From M0108 sp963841065 (GTDB lineage: Bacteria; Pseudomonadota; Gammaproteobacteria; Chromatiales; Chromatiaceae): a stretch of DNA of 64,000 bases. Positions 8,716 through 20,695 of this stretch are shown one piece after another. A program made the translations under genes and the position numbers. The notes under the pieces were generated by a model. It made no database searches and was not told the DNA's origin. It saw only the letters and a program-made list of their open reading frames with translations. Within the stretch, counting starts at the first letter, position 1, and each line of letters opens with the position of its first letter. The stretch covers positions 1 to 64,000 of the forward strand of contig CAWJBI010000033.1 of NCBI GenBank assembly GCA_963841065.1, read 5' to 3'.

Positions 8716-8830
8716 CAGGAAGTTCCCCGGTGTTTACACCACCGGCGACAGTGCCCGGGTGGACGAGGACGGCTACGTCTGGCTCATGGGCCGCATCGAT
8801 GATGCCATCAATGTCTCCGGCACCGGCTAG
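8716..8830 (+). pseudogene. Acetyl-CoA synthetase (Acs) internal fragment
   Basis: In the next frame, KFPGVYTTGDSARVDEDGYV followed by GRIDDAINVSG matches the A8 hinge region of acyl-CoA/acetyl-CoA synthetases (TGD...DEDGY...GRxDDxINVSG). Only about 37 residues remain before a stop. It joins directly to the RsbW-like fragment, marking a deletion or rearrangement junction. Confidence 0.75.
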
Positions 8831-8944
8831 GCACGGCCGAGATGCCGCGCCGTGGGTTTCCGCCCAGGGCCGATGGGCAGACTCCCGGAGCGTTTCTTGC
8901 GATATCAGCACGTTATATTGCCATTAGGGGTTCTGTGGGCGCAC

Positions 8945-9240
8945 CGTTCCCGTACCCGGGCAGCTCGGGCGCCAAGGCGAATGTACGCATCAGGTGGTGA
9001 GCGAGGGCATGCAGCAGCACGCAACGCACGCTGGGGGTGCTGCGTACCCGCCGGCGGGTGAGGCCGCGCGCGCCTGGGCGGTGACGCACTCGGCCGTGGC
9101 GGCCCGTTCCGTGTAGAGGGCCTGCGCCGCGTCGGTCCCCAGGCCTTCGCGCCAGGCAGTAACGACCGCGCTGTCGCCCGCTGTGGCGACGTGCGGGTCG
9201 GCGTCCGCGTCTTGCGGCTTGTGGGCACAGAGGGCTACAC
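8945..9240 (-). pseudogene. IS1182-like transposase C-terminal remnant
   Basis: The minus strand carries the end of a DDE transposase of the IS1182 type: LCAHKPQDADADPHVATAG, then ALYTERAATAECVTAQARA, and after a frame change GLTRRRVRS and LHALAHHLMRTFAL. No start, catalytic core or terminal repeats are preserved. Confidence 0.7.
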
Positions 9241-9359
9241 GACGGAGGACTCCGCCGCCCGTTCGCGTTGCGCGTGGGTCGGGAGGGTTTTTCACAAGCT
9301 CTCAGGCCTCCTCGCAAGAAGAGGACGCCTGCGGCGCAACCACCACCAGCTTTTTATAG

Positions 9360-9545
9360 CTTATTTTGGGTGGGGTGCTGTCTTGACGTAGGGGGCCACC
9401 TCAATTTTGACCTGTCCCCGGGTAGGGTAAGGGCCGCCAGGCCCGTAGCATCCCAGCCCCTTGGTTTGCTGGGGACACTAAAAGTCGAAGGAACGGGGTT
9501 GGCCAAAAGGGGACATTTCTAAACTGCACAAAGGGGCCATTACTA
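9360..9545. other. Fragments resembling insertion-sequence ends
   Basis: The motifs GCCACCTCAATTTTGACCTG (9396-9415) and GGGGACATTTCTAAACTGCA (9509-9528) have the look of IS terminal sequences (IS21/IS481-like ends), but no transposase lies between them. The remainder up to adk is noncoding. Confidence 0.35.
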
Positions 9546-9683
9546 CTTTGGGCTAACAGTCAGGATAGCCCCCGGCCGCCCCTTGTGGCAGACTTGCTTG
9601 TCCCCGCCTTGGGCGGAGCAAACCCTTCGTGCCTTCGGGTGAATACCGAGGCGTGTCCATTCGATTCGAGGAGGAAAATTATA

Positions 9684-10340
9684 ATGCGTATCATACTTTT
9701 GGGTGGTCCAGGCGCCGGCAAGGGCACCCAGGCGGGCTTTATCAAGGAGAAGTTCGGCATTCCCCAGATCTCCACCGGCGACATGCTGCGCGCTCACGTC
9801 AAGGCCGGCACCGAACTCGGCGTGGCCGCCAAGAAAATCATGGACGAAGGCGGCCTGGTCTCCGACGACATCATCATCGGCATGGTCAAGGAGCGCATCA
9901 CCCAGGACGACTGCGGCCAGGGCTTCCTCTTCGATGGCTTTCCGCGCACCCTCGCCCAGGCCGACGCCCTGCGCGACGCCGCCATCTATGTCGATGCCGT
10001 GGTCGAGATTGACGTGGCGGACGAGGAGATCATCAAGCGCATGTCCGGCCGGCGCGTCCACCTGGGCTCCGGCCGCACCTACCATGTCCTCTTCAATCCG
10101 CCCCGCGAGGCAGGCAAGGACGATGTCACGGGCGAGGACCTGATCCAGCGCGACGATGACCAGGAAGATACCGTCAAGGCCCGCCTCAAGGTCTATCACG
10201 ACCAGACCGAGCCCTTGATCGCCTACTATTCCAAGTGGTCGGCCGATGGCGGCGCCGGCGCACCCAAGTACGTCAAGGTGCAGGGTATTGGCGGCGTGGA
10301 CGAGATCCGCGACCGCATCTTCAAGGGGTTGAAGGGCTGA
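9684..10340 (+). CDS. adk: Adenylate kinase
   Basis: Adk interconverts AMP + ATP and 2 ADP in the cytosol. The P-loop GGPGAGKGTQ lies at residues 7-16, followed by the AMP-binding STGDMLR, FLFDGFPRT, and a long LID segment (RRVHLGSGRTYHVLFNPP) with no zinc cysteines. The 218-residue length matches the long gammaproteobacterial type. ATG 9684 follows GAGGAGG; an upstream in-frame start would add non-homologous residues. A strong terminator follows, so it is monocistronic. Confidence 0.97.
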   Translation: MRIILLGGPGAGKGTQAGFIKEKFGIPQISTGDMLRAHVKAGTELGVAAKKIMDEGGLVSDDIIIGMVKERITQDDCGQGFLFDGFPRTLAQADALRDAAIYVDAVVEIDVADEEIIKRMSGRRVHLGSGRTYHVLFNPPREAGKDDVTGEDLIQRDDDQEDTVKARLKVYHDQTEPLIAYYSKWSADGGAGAPKYVKVQGIGGVDEIRDRIFKGLKG

Positions 10341-10384
10341 GACCGGGTCGGGTAACAGGCTGGCGCCACTGGCCCCAGCCTGGT

Positions 10385-10418
10385 GGGAGGGATAGGCCTT
10401 GCTATCCCTCCCTCTTTT
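10385..10418 (+). terminator. Terminator after adk (probably bidirectional)
   Basis: A perfect 11-bp stem GGGAGGGATAG/CTATCCCTCCC with a 6-nt loop is followed by TCTTTT. It lies between convergent adk and the glucan synthase gene and could serve both. Confidence 0.85.
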
Positions 10419-10505
10419 CGTAACCGCCAGGTCTGGTCAGATATCCTCGGCCCAATAGGCCCCCGGTCTCGGGGCTCTGACCCATCCTTCGCTCTGACTC
10501 CCCGG

Positions 10506-13500
10506 TCAGTCCTTTCGGGCGGGTGACGAAGGTCCCTCCAGGGGGTCAATGGGGCCGAGCGTGACCCGCACCCTATGGACCTGGCCATCGTCCACCAAGA
10601 GGATACCCGCCTCGATCGACTGCGATTCCCCGTCCAGATCGATGCTGATCACCCCCTGTTCGACGCCTTCGGGATTTTCCACCTGAATTTCGTAACGAGC
10701 CTCCCCGTGTCGATAGGTCAGATCGTAATGACGCCAGGCACTGGCGATACAAGGCGCGAAGTGCAGACGATGGTTGCGCACGGTCAGACCGAGTATGGAT
10801 TCCAGACCCGCACGGTAGAACCAGCCAGCGGCCCCGGTGTACCAGGTCCAGCCGCCACGTCGCGCGTGGGGCGGCTCGGCATAAATGTCCGCTGACAGCA
10901 CATAGGGTTCGACCTTATAGGCATAGGCGCCGGTGCGGCTGGTCGTGCGGTGGATGGGATTCAAAATCCGCAGCAACTCCGTCGCCTGGTTCCCCTGACC
11001 CAGCAGGGCATAGGCCATCAGGGTCCAGATGGCCGCATGGGTGTATTGACCGCCATTTTCGCGCACGCCGGGCAGATAGCCCTTGATATAGCCAGGGTCC
11101 AGGGGGGTCTGGTCAAAGGGCGGAGTGAACAGCAACACCAGATCATCGCCGTGGCGAATCAGATACTCATGCACCGAGTGCATGGCCCGCCGCGCCCGCT
11201 CCAGGTCACCCGCCCCGGAGATGAGGGCCCAACTCTGGGCGATGGCATCGATGCGGCACTCCGCGTTGATCGCCGAGCCGAGGGGGGAGCCATCGTCAAA
11301 GTAGGCGCGCCGGTACCAGGCTCCATCCCAGCCTTCCGCCTCGACCGCAACCTTGAGAGCCGCCGCATGGGCCAGCCAGCCCGAGGCTCGCCCTGCATCG
11401 CCCTGGGACGCCGCCAGGGGCGCGAAGTCGCTCAGGGTGCGGATCAGGAACCAGGCGAGCCAGACACTCTCGCCCTGGCCCAGGTGGCCGACGCGATTCA
11501 TACCATCGTTCCAATCCCCGCCACCGATCAGGGGCAGCCCATGGCTACCCACTCCCAGGCTCAGGTCCAGCGCCCGGGCGCAGTGCTCGTAAAGGCTCGC
11601 CTCCTGGTCGGATCGGGTCGGTTCGTAGAAGGCGTCATCCTGGCCCGGGGCCAGGGCCAGTCCGTCCAGGAAGGGGATCACCGCCGCCAGCACCGCCGTG
11701 TCACCGGTCACCCCCAGATAGTGAGCCACCACATAGGGCAACCAGACCCGATCATCGCTGATGTGGGTCCGCACCCCGCGCCCGGTGGGCGGATGCCACC
11801 AGTGCTGCACGTCCCCCGCCACGAACTGACGCCCCGCCGCCAGCAGGATCTGGGCCCGGGCGATATCCGGCCGGGTGACGGTGAGCGCCATGACATCCTG
11901 CAACTGGTCGCGGAAGCCATAGGCCCCGCCCGCCTGGTAGAAGGCGGCCCGCGCCCAGACCCGGCAACTCAGTGTCTGATAGGGCAGCCAGCGGTTGAGC
12001 AGCAGGTCGAGCCCGCGGTCCGGGGTCCGCGCCTGGACTTTACCCAGCACCAGGTCCCACCCCGCCATGACCGCCTTCAAGAGGGCCGCAACCGAGGCCG
12101 ACCGATAGCGCCGCACCAGGGCGCTGGCCTGGGCGCGATTGTCCCCCTGGCCCAGCAGAAAGCACAGCTCAACCGCCTGTCCCGGGCGCAGTTCCAGGGT
12201 TGTCTCCAGGGCCGCGCAGGGATCCAGACCAGCTCCGGTGCGGTTAGGCAACCGGGGAACCCGGAACAGGGCCGCCGGGGCGGCGAGGTCACCGTTGCGC
12301 CCGATGAAGTCGCCCCGGTCCCCGGTCCAGCCGGTCTGCCGGCCGCCCAAATCCGCGAAGCCGATCCGCCCCGCGAAATCCTGGCTCCAGGGGTTCACCG
12401 CGAACAGGGCGCCGGTCTCGGCATCGATTTCGGTAACCACATAGGGCGCCGTGATGTCGCGGCTGGCCCCCAGCACCCACTCCACATAAGCCACCACCCG
12501 CAACCGCCGTGGTCGAGCGTCGTCATTACGCAGGGTCAGCCGGGAGACCTTGACCGGGTCCTCCGGAGGCGACCAGTTGCAGCAGATCGCTGTGGATGCC
12601 GTGGGAGGCATGCTCGAACCGACTGTACCCCTGGCCGTGGCGGACGATGTAGGTCGCCTGATCGATCCGAATCGGCAGGGCGGTCGGAGTCCAGACCTCA
12701 CCCGTGTCCAGGTCCTGGAGATAGATGACCTCCCCGGGCGGATCGCTGACCGGGTCGTTGGACCAGGGTGTCAACTGGTTTTCATGACTATTGAGGGACC
12801 AGGTGCAGCCGCCGCCGGTCTCCGAGACCATGAAACCGAAATGGGGATTGGCGATGACATTGATCCAGGGCGCCGGGGTCCATTGGCCCTTGTCCAGCAC
12901 GATCACATACTCCCGGCCGTCGTCCGCGAAGCCGCCCAGGCCATTGAAGAACTCCAGGGAAGGCACCGCCAGCACCGGGGGGGCGGGTGGGGTCGACGCC
13001 AGGGCCGGCAAGGTCACCGGTCGGGTGGCAAACCCCGGGTCAGGCCGCTTGAACCGCTGCAATTGCTCCGCCAGACTGCCCCGCTTGGCCGTCAGCACGA
13101 CCCGGGCGGAGGTGCTCAAGAGTAACTGATCCGCCGCGCTCAAACGCTCGGCCGACAGCACCTGGATACCCCCCTGTCCGGGAGTCCCGGGATGAGCGTG
13201 ACAGGACTGCCAATCCCGTACCAGGCCCTCCAGGAGGTCATGGAGATCTTGGGCATAGGACAGCGTCTTGGCGTTAAAAATCACCAGATCCACCGCCAGG
13301 CCCTTGAGACGCCAGTATTCATGGGCCCGCAGCAATTGATCCACCAGGCCCCGCTCCTCGGGCTCGCTCACCCGCAGCAGCAGGATAGGCCTGTCCCCGG
13401 AGATGCCATGGCGCCATAGCCCCGTCACGTTCCCCTGATTGAGCCGCATGACCCGGCTCGGTGGCCGCGGCAAGGGGTTCGCGTAGAGCAGGTGATTGGC

Positions 13501-16500
13501 CAGGGCCTGGAACAATTGGGCCTCGTCCGGGGCGATGCGCAGGTGGTGCAATTGCACCTGGGCCTGGGTCCAGGCTAGGGCCGAGACCCGCTCAAAGGTG
13601 GCGGAATAGTGGTACTTGTCCGCCAGAGCCAGGAGTGCCTCCCGCGAGCCGGCGGCCAGGGTGGTAAAGGTCACCTGAGCCATCCCCCCCGCCGGGATGC
13701 GCACCCGGGTGCGCAGGCTGAAGATCGGGTCGAGCACGGCGCCGACCGTGTTGCTCAATGGCGCTCCGGTCATCACCGCCACCGGTGCCTGTGTGGTCTG
13801 GCCACGCCCTATGAAACGGGCGCGGTCGCTCTCGTACTGGAGACCATTGATGGGTATCGAAGCGCGACAGGAGGTGGGCGGCCCAGACCTGGGGATCGGT
13901 GGCGCCGCGGGTCCGGCGCCGGGCGAGCAGCCCGTGGACCTGAGGCAGAAATTCGGTCTGGATGAAGAGATTGGAGAAGGCCGGATGGGCCAGGTCCGCC
14001 CGCGGGGGGGCGAGCACGATCTCCGCATAGGAGGTCAGCTCAATCTCCACCGTCAGCAGGCCCTGGTTGGTCAGAGAGAGATGCCGGATCTCCGCATCAT
14101 TCTCCGGAGAAACCAGGATCTCCAACTTGCTGGCGATGGCCCCATCGGTGCGGGTGATGCGTACCCGGTCCTCCCGAAAGACGGCCTCGTAGCGGTCCGG
14201 GACCGCCTGGGTGGGCTGATAGCCGGCGGACCACACCCGCCCGCTCGTCAGGTCCCGCAGATAGAGGAAGCTGCCGCGGTCGTCCCGCGTCCTGTCTTCC
14301 CGCCAGCGGGTCACCGCCAGCCCCTCCCAAGTGCTGTAGCCGGCGCCCGCGGCCGTGACCATCACCGCATAACGGCCATTGGACAGCAACTGGGTGGAGG
14401 GCACCGCCGAGGTCGGGGAGGGCACGGCGCACCGGCGCCAGCACCATCACCTGAGCCGCGGTGTGGACCTTGATGACCCGCGGACCCCGGGTGTCGGCCC
14501 CGCGAGGGTTTCGCTCTTGTAGCAGCAGGTCAGTGGCCTGGACCCGCGGGATGCCATGGAAGCGGTGACGCATCACCCCGTCGTGGATCACATTGTCCAA
14601 TGCGACCAGGGACATACCCTGATGGTGGGCCATGTAGCAGCGCACGATGGCCACCGGCTGGCCCTCCGCCAACCGCTCCGCGGTGTAGTCGAGGGCCTCG
14701 TAGAGTCCGTAGCGGCCCAGGGCACCTGCCCGCACCAGGTGGGCGAAATTGCGGGCGGCGGCCTGGGGCAGGTACATGGCCGCCAGCGCGGTCGCGTAGG
14801 GGGCAATGACCAGATCCTCGGCCAGCCCGCGCTTGAGGCCCAGGCCCGGTACGCCGAAGGCCGAGTACTGGTAGGTGAACTCCAGGTCTCGCTGATTGAA
14901 GGCCGACTCCGAGATACCCCAGGGCACCCCCCGCTCCCGACCGTAGCTGATCTGGCGCCGCACCACGCCGCGGCAGGTCTGGTCCACCAGGCTGTAGCGG
15001 GGCGTGAAGCTGACCAGGGAGGGCATCAGATACTCGAACATGGAGCCTGACCAGGACAGCAGTACCGTATCGCGGGCGGCGCGGGTCATCTGGCGGCCCA
15101 GGTGGAACCAGTGGCTGCTGTTGACATCCCGCTTGGCGATGGCGACCAGGCTGGTGAGCCGCGCCTCGGAGGCGAGCAGATCGTAGTAGCTATCGTCCAA
15201 CTGGCCCTCGGCCACCCGGTAACCGAGGACGAAGAGTTGACGCTCCGGGTCGTACAGGAAGCCGAAGTCCATCTCCTCGCAGAGTTGTTCGGCGGTGCCT
15301 GCCAGGGCCTCCAGGCGTTGGACCAGGGCCACGGGGAGGGGGGAGGGCTGTCTCTCGTCAACCCGGCCTGCCCGATCCCGCGCGTGGGAGGCGATGTCGT
15401 CCCGCAGGAGTTCGGCCCAGTCGCGGGCCGCCGCCGAAATCCAGGCTGGGATCACCGTCCAGGTGCGCCAACTCCGCCGCATAGGCCCGCGCCAGGTCCG
15501 CCAGGGTCTCGGCCTCCCGGGTCAAGCGCTGCCAATCGGCACCACCCAGGGGCGGACCAGCCAGGCGCTGCGCCGAGGGCGGCGGCGGTGTCACACAACT
15601 CCTCCCGGGTCACGGTCAGAGTGCGCCGCTCCCGGGTCGCAGCCAGGGCAGCGGTCAGGATACGATGAGTATCCGCCAGGCCGGCCCAGACCACGGCGGG
15701 CGGAAGGGACTGTCTGGCCGCCTCCCGGCAGCCCTGGGCCAGGGTCAGCAGATGCCCCGCCAGATTGCCGCTATCCACGGTCGAGAGATAGCGGGGCTCC
15801 AGCGGATGCAGGTCGCTGGTATCATACCAGTTGAAGAAATGCCCATGCAGCCGTGGCAACTGGGTCAGGGTGCCCAGGGTCGCCTCCAGGCGCGCGACGG
15901 CATCGTAGAGACCGAGCCAGCCGAAATCGCGAGCGGCCAGCACGGACAACAGATAAAGACCGAAGTTGGTGGGTGAGCTGCGGTGGGCGATTACCGGCTG
16001 GGGGTCCTCCTGGAAGTTGTCCGGCGGCAGATAATGATCCCGCGCCGTCACAAAGGTGGTGAAGAAACGCCAGGTGCGTCGCCCAAGTTCCCGGAGTTGG
16101 TCGGTCTCAACGGGGGTCAGGACCTCACAGGCCGGCCGGCGCGGCGTCTGGCTCAGGGCGCGCGAGGCCAAGGGCGCCAGCCACCACAGCAGCAGAAAGG
16201 GTGCGGCGCTCGGGAGACTGGCTGGGTTGCCGATCAACACCACCACCGCTGCCGCCAGAACCACCCCGGTCGCGCTCGCCAGCGGCCGGATCAGGGTCTT
16301 GAGGGCCCGACCCGAGGCGGTCTTGGCCTGGAGGGCGGTGACCCATTTCAGCAGGTGGCGCCGGGTCAGGAGCAGCCGGCCCAGGGTGGTACCGATGGCA
16401 TCGACCATCAGCCAGGCCTGATGGGCCAGCAGGGTCAGGGCCACCAGGGCATGACCCAGTCCCATCAGCACATTCCGACACCGTCTCACGCAGGTGGGTC

Positions 16501-19094
16501 GTGAATGGGGCGCCGCCGCCGGGAAACGCTAGCCCGTTGCCGAGCGCCATCCAGGCGGGCATCCCCAGGGCCACCAGGACGAACCCGACCAGCAAACCCT
16601 GGGGTGCTCCCGGGATGGCCCAGGCGGCGACCAGGGTGCAGAAGGCCCCAGGCGCCGACAGGGAGCGGCGCAGGTTGTCCAGCATCTTCCAGCGCCCGAG
16701 GGAGGTCAGATTGCGGCCCGGTCCCTCCCGGCGTAATCCCAGTATCCAGGGCAGTAACTGCCAATCGCCCCGGGTCCAGCGGTGGGCGCGGGAGTCGACC
16801 ACGATGGTGTGATAGGGAAACTCCTCGAAGAATTCGATATCGGTGACCAGGCCACAGCGCGCGAACACGCTCTCGAAGAGGTCATGGCTGAGCTGGGTGT
16901 TCTCCGGTACCCGCCCGGCCAGGGCGGCCTCGAAGACGTCCACATCGTACAGGCCCTTGCCGGAGTAGGTTCCCTGAGCGAAGAGATCCTGGTAAACCTC
17001 GGACACCTGGCTGGAATAGGCATCCGTACCGCTGGCACCGGAAAAGAGGCGGTGGAAGAGAGAACATTCGCGCCGCAGGGGCAGGGTCGGCGTGACTCTT
17101 GGCTGGAGAATACCGTAGCCGGCCACGACCCGGCCAGCGATGGGGTCGAAGACCGGCCGATTCAGGGGATGGGCAGCGGTGCCGACCAACTGGGTCACCA
17201 CTCCGATGGGCAGCCGGGTATCCGCATCCAGGGTCAGCACATATTGGACACCGGCTGGCGCCGCGGGGGCCTGGTCCGCCGGCGGGAGGAAGGAGGTATC
17301 GGTGGCGCCACGCAACAGCCGGTTGAACTCGTGGAGCTTTCCGCGCTTCCGCTCCCAGCCCATCCACTTGCGCTCACCCGGGTTCCATTGGCGCCGGCGA
17401 TGGCAGACGAAGAATCGCGCGCCCCCGTATTTGGCATTGAGCGCCGCCACTCCGGCCCGAGCGAGATCCAGCAAGGGCGCGTCCGTGGGCAGGGTCTCCT
17501 GGTCCGCGTCGGACCAATCCGACAAGAGGGCAAAGGTGACATCCCCCTCGGGATTGGCCAGGTAGCGGACCTCCATCTGCTCGACCTGTTTCGCAACCCC
17601 TGCCGCGTCCACGAACAGGGTGGGCACGACCACACAGGTGCGCAGGCTCGCCGGAATGCCGGACTTCAGTTCCAGCCGGGGCAGATGGCACGGTGACAGG
17701 CACGCCACCACCAGGCGGTTCACCAGGTCGGTGGCCAGGTCCGAGGCCGGAAAGACCGCGCACAACCCGATCAGGAGCGAGGCCCCCCAGCCAAGACCCG
17801 CTCCCATGAGCAGACCTACCAGTATGCCGGCCGTCAGCAGGAGGATCCCACCCGGATAGGCCAGCTCCACGGTAGCCATCACCCGACGCAGCAGCCGTTG
17901 CCGCGCCGGCGGTCGAAATCCCACCTCCTGCTCAAAGCCCCCCCTGCCCTTCCCGATCAGGAAATAGCCGGGGTCCAGCGGCGGCGCCGAGGGGTTGGCT
18001 TCCGCCGCGGTGTCGATCTTGCGCATCAGGCGCTGGGCAACCGTCAACTCCTCCACGGAGGAACGCAGCGCCAGGTCCTCGATAGCGTGCCGGTAGCGAT
18101 CACGGGTGAGAAAATCCATGTCAGCATAGCCGCCCCGCGCCCGCAGGCACTGGTCCACCAGGCTGACCTGCTCCACGAACTCACGCCAGTCGAAGGCCGA
18201 GATAGCCCGCATGCTGGTGATGATGTTACGCACCGTGGTGTTAGCGGCGACCTGATCGGCCTGTTCCCGTTGCACGACCTCATCGAGCGTCACCCCCTCC
18301 TCGGCCAGCCAGATATTGAGAAAGTCGAGTAATGGGGCCACCCCCAAATGGGGGTCATGCAGGCGTTGGGCAATCTGGACGGCGAAGGACTGGCGCAGGA
18401 TGGGCGCGGGCAGGGTCCCCAGGGCCCTTAACGTGCTTGACTCCCCGCCGTGGCCGACGGCGTGTTCAAGGGCATCCACAAAGACATCGGCAAGGCGCCT
18501 GCCGGCCTGGGCATTCCTGATGAGAACCGCCAGGCGACGCAGGTTTTCCAGGAGGACGATCCGCAGGGTCACGGGGATCGCCCACAACTCCCCCAGGGTC
18601 AGGGGTTGGACGCCTTGATAGGCACCCAGAAACAGGGTCAGAAGCTCGGGGTCGAAGCGGCTATCCGAGTGCGCCACCAGCGCCCAGGCGATGCCATAGA
18701 CCCGCGGATAACCGGAGAGAAAGCCACTGGCGAGCTTAGGCAGACCCCGATAGTAGCGCTCAGGCAGATGGACCCCGATATCGTGGACCTGCTCCTCGAT
18801 GATATGGAAGTTATCGAGGAGCCATTCGGCCGCGGGGGTGATGGCGCGTTGTTCGGCCGATGAATGGCTGATGGCGGTATAGACCTCCACCAGAATCCGG
18901 GCGTTTTCGCGCACCCGGGGCAACAGCTTATGGCCCGCCCGCCGCTCCAGGTCAACGATCTGGGCCACCGCCAGACTGGCGGCATGTTCCTCAAGCCGGT
19001 GGGTGCTGAAAAGTTCGAACCGGATGGGGTCCGTATCACCCCCGGGGGGCTCCAGTCTCGAACGACGCCGGCGATCATACCCTATCTTCATCAT
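10506..19094 (-). pseudogene. ndvB: Cyclic beta-1,2-glucan synthase (NdvB/Cgs type), six frameshifts
   Basis: Seven consecutive segments read as one protein of about 2,860 residues, the usual NdvB size. The N-terminal part carries a GT84-like glycosyltransferase (VQYVLTLDADTRLPIGVV, KRGKLHEFNRLL) with several membrane segments. A glycoamylase-like domain (MDFGFLYDPERQLFVLGYRV) follows, then GH94 phosphorylase-like domains ending in the catalytic block GGGDWNDGMNRVG and a C-terminal beta sandwich. The family makes cyclic osmoregulated periplasmic glucan from UDP-glucose. ATG 19094 has AGAGGAG upstream. Frame changes near 16475, 15590, 15445, 14425, 13845 and 12565 all behave as one surplus base (for example, removing one C near 16475 restores RETVWNVLMGLGHA). 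They may be sequence errors rather than decay. Confidence 0.85.
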
Positions 19095-19309
19095 ACGAAT
19101 TCTCCTCTGGGACGGCACCCTTGACACCTCGGGCGCGCACGACCCAGCTTCTGAATTCGCATTGTGAGACTCGGCGCCAAGGCTATCGGTGCACTGGCGA
19201 ACAGAGTTACCCAATTGCAATGACAGGACCAGGAACCGCGGAAGACCCTCCACCCGTCCGCAGGGATTTAGATTTAGCCACCACCACCGGGTTTCCGGTT
19301 GCCCGGGGC

Positions 19310-19399
19310 GGGTGGCGACTGGCGGGGGACGCCGTGAATAGGTCCCTGTAGGCTTGGCGACAGCATCCCTGCTGTCGACACCTCTGCCAGTCGCCACCC
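19310..19399 (-). repeat. Dispersed structured repeat, copy A
   Basis: The 90-bp core has a perfect 14-bp outer inverted repeat (GGGTGGCGACTGGC / GCCAGTCGCCACCC) around an inner hairpin CGACAGCAGGGATGCTGTCG and a conserved AAGCCTACAGGGA segment. The orientation matching the other two copies is minus. Looser similarity extends to about 19280-19440. Copies B and C are at 46616-46704 and 47984-48073. Apart from it, the gap 19095-19641 shows no gene. Confidence 0.85.
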
Positions 19400-19641
19400 G
19401 ACCCTCCCCTATAGGCCAAGCGTGCCAGCGTTGGATACATATAAGTCGGGATGGGGACGCCAACTTTGGAGTAGTGACACCCCTAGATAATCGAGCGAAT
19501 CCTTTCTATCATTGATTTGCGCCGAGTGTTCGTTGGTGAGTCTTCCTTACCAACCGTGGTGCATTCGGTTCCGAACGCAGAGAAAGGGACTGCCAAGTCA
19601 TACGGCAGGGATTAACCTAACTCGCCAGATGGACACCGAGA

Positions 19642-20427
19642 TTGTCAGAAACCCATTTGCCCCAACAAAACCACCTCTTAGCTGCCTTGCCAACGGAGGT
19701 AAGTAAGCGCATTTTTCCATTTCTGGAACTAGCCCCGATGCCCCTCGGCCGGGTTCTGCAGGAGTCTGGTTCCATCACCCACCACGTCTATTTTCCGACC
19801 GACGCCATCATTTCCTTGCTATACGTGATGAAAAATGGCGCTTCCACCGAGATCGCCATGGTGGGATACGAGGGTATGGTCGGCCTGGCCCTCTTCATGG
19901 GCGGCGAATCCACCACCTCTCGCGCCGTCGTCCAGAGCGCTGGTTTCGCCTACCGGCTCCCCGGGAAACACTTCAAGGACGAGGTGAACCGCCACGGCGA
20001 ATTGCTCATGCTCCTGTTGCGCTACACCCAGGCCTTGCTCACCCAAATGGCCCAAACCGCGGTCTGCAACCGCCACCACTCCATCGATCAACAGTTGTGC
20101 CGGTGGCTCTTGTTGTCCCTGGATCGGCTGTCGGGCGATCATCTGATCATGACCCAGGGACTGATCGCCAACATGCTGGGCGTGCGCCGCGAGGGGGTCA
20201 CGGAGGCCGCTGGCCGGTTGCAAAGGCAGGGCGTGATTGAATACCACCGGGGCCACATCAGGGTACTGGATCGACCCAAACTCGAAGAGCTGACCTGTGA
20301 GTGTTACGCGGCTGACAAGCGGGAATCCGATCGGCTTCTACCGTATGTCCGTTTCAGGGATCATCCTGAGAGCATCCCGAACCCTGGAGGCGGCTACCCT
20401 CATCCCACTACCGACATCAGGATTTAG
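19642..20427 (+). CDS. Crp/Fnr-family transcriptional regulator (copy 1)
   Basis: The protein has an N-terminal cyclic-nucleotide-binding-like beta barrel (VYFPTDAIISLLYVMKNGAS; EGMVGLALFMGG) and a C-terminal winged helix (LIANMLGVRREGVTEAAGRL, RQGVIEYHRGHIRVLDRPKL). Cysteines suitable for an N-terminal FNR iron-sulfur cluster are absent, so it is not an FNR proper. TTG 19642 is chosen because it aligns with MSET of the paralogue at 25226-25942, including the ACCGAG/GCCGAG just upstream. The C-terminus carries about 25 extra residues relative to the paralogue. DNA identity to copy 2 is especially high in the C-terminal half. It stands at the left border of a small-exported-protein island. Confidence 0.88.
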   Translation: MSETHLPQQNHLLAALPTEVSKRIFPFLELAPMPLGRVLQESGSITHHVYFPTDAIISLLYVMKNGASTEIAMVGYEGMVGLALFMGGESTTSRAVVQSAGFAYRLPGKHFKDEVNRHGELLMLLLRYTQALLTQMAQTAVCNRHHSIDQQLCRWLLLSLDRLSGDHLIMTQGLIANMLGVRREGVTEAAGRLQRQGVIEYHRGHIRVLDRPKLEELTCECYAADKRESDRLLPYVRFRDHPESIPNPGGGYPHPTTDIRI

Positions 20428-20433
20428 TACGAA

Positions 20434-20457
20434 AATCGGTGCCCCATGGCACCGATT
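20434..20457 (+). terminator. Hairpin after Crp/Fnr copy 1
   Basis: AATCGGTGCC and GGCACCGATT form a perfect 10-bp stem with a CCAT loop, 6 bp after the stop codon. There is no T-run, so it may act in RNA stability or as a weak terminator. Confidence 0.45.
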
Positions 20458-20695
20458 CGCGACTCTCAAGAACGCCAGCTCTTTGTTTGCCAGCGCACTG
20501 ACCACCTGAGCCATTGTGGCTATTATCTTATGCATCATGGCGGAGACTCGTGCCACTTCTGGCAATTCAATCCCAGCCGGGGATCGACAAGGGAACCCGC
20601 TTCTGATAGGCCACTTTGATAGTTGTCGCTGCCTTGGACAACACGGATCAGGGTGATGAATACGGCAATTATTTGGTTCTCCGAGAGACAATACC

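Noticed and set aside
10950..12728. A 592-codon open frame on the plus strand opposite the glucan synthase
   Set aside because: It is antisense to strongly conserved GH94 sequence and has no recognisable domain. Long antisense frames are expected at this GC content.
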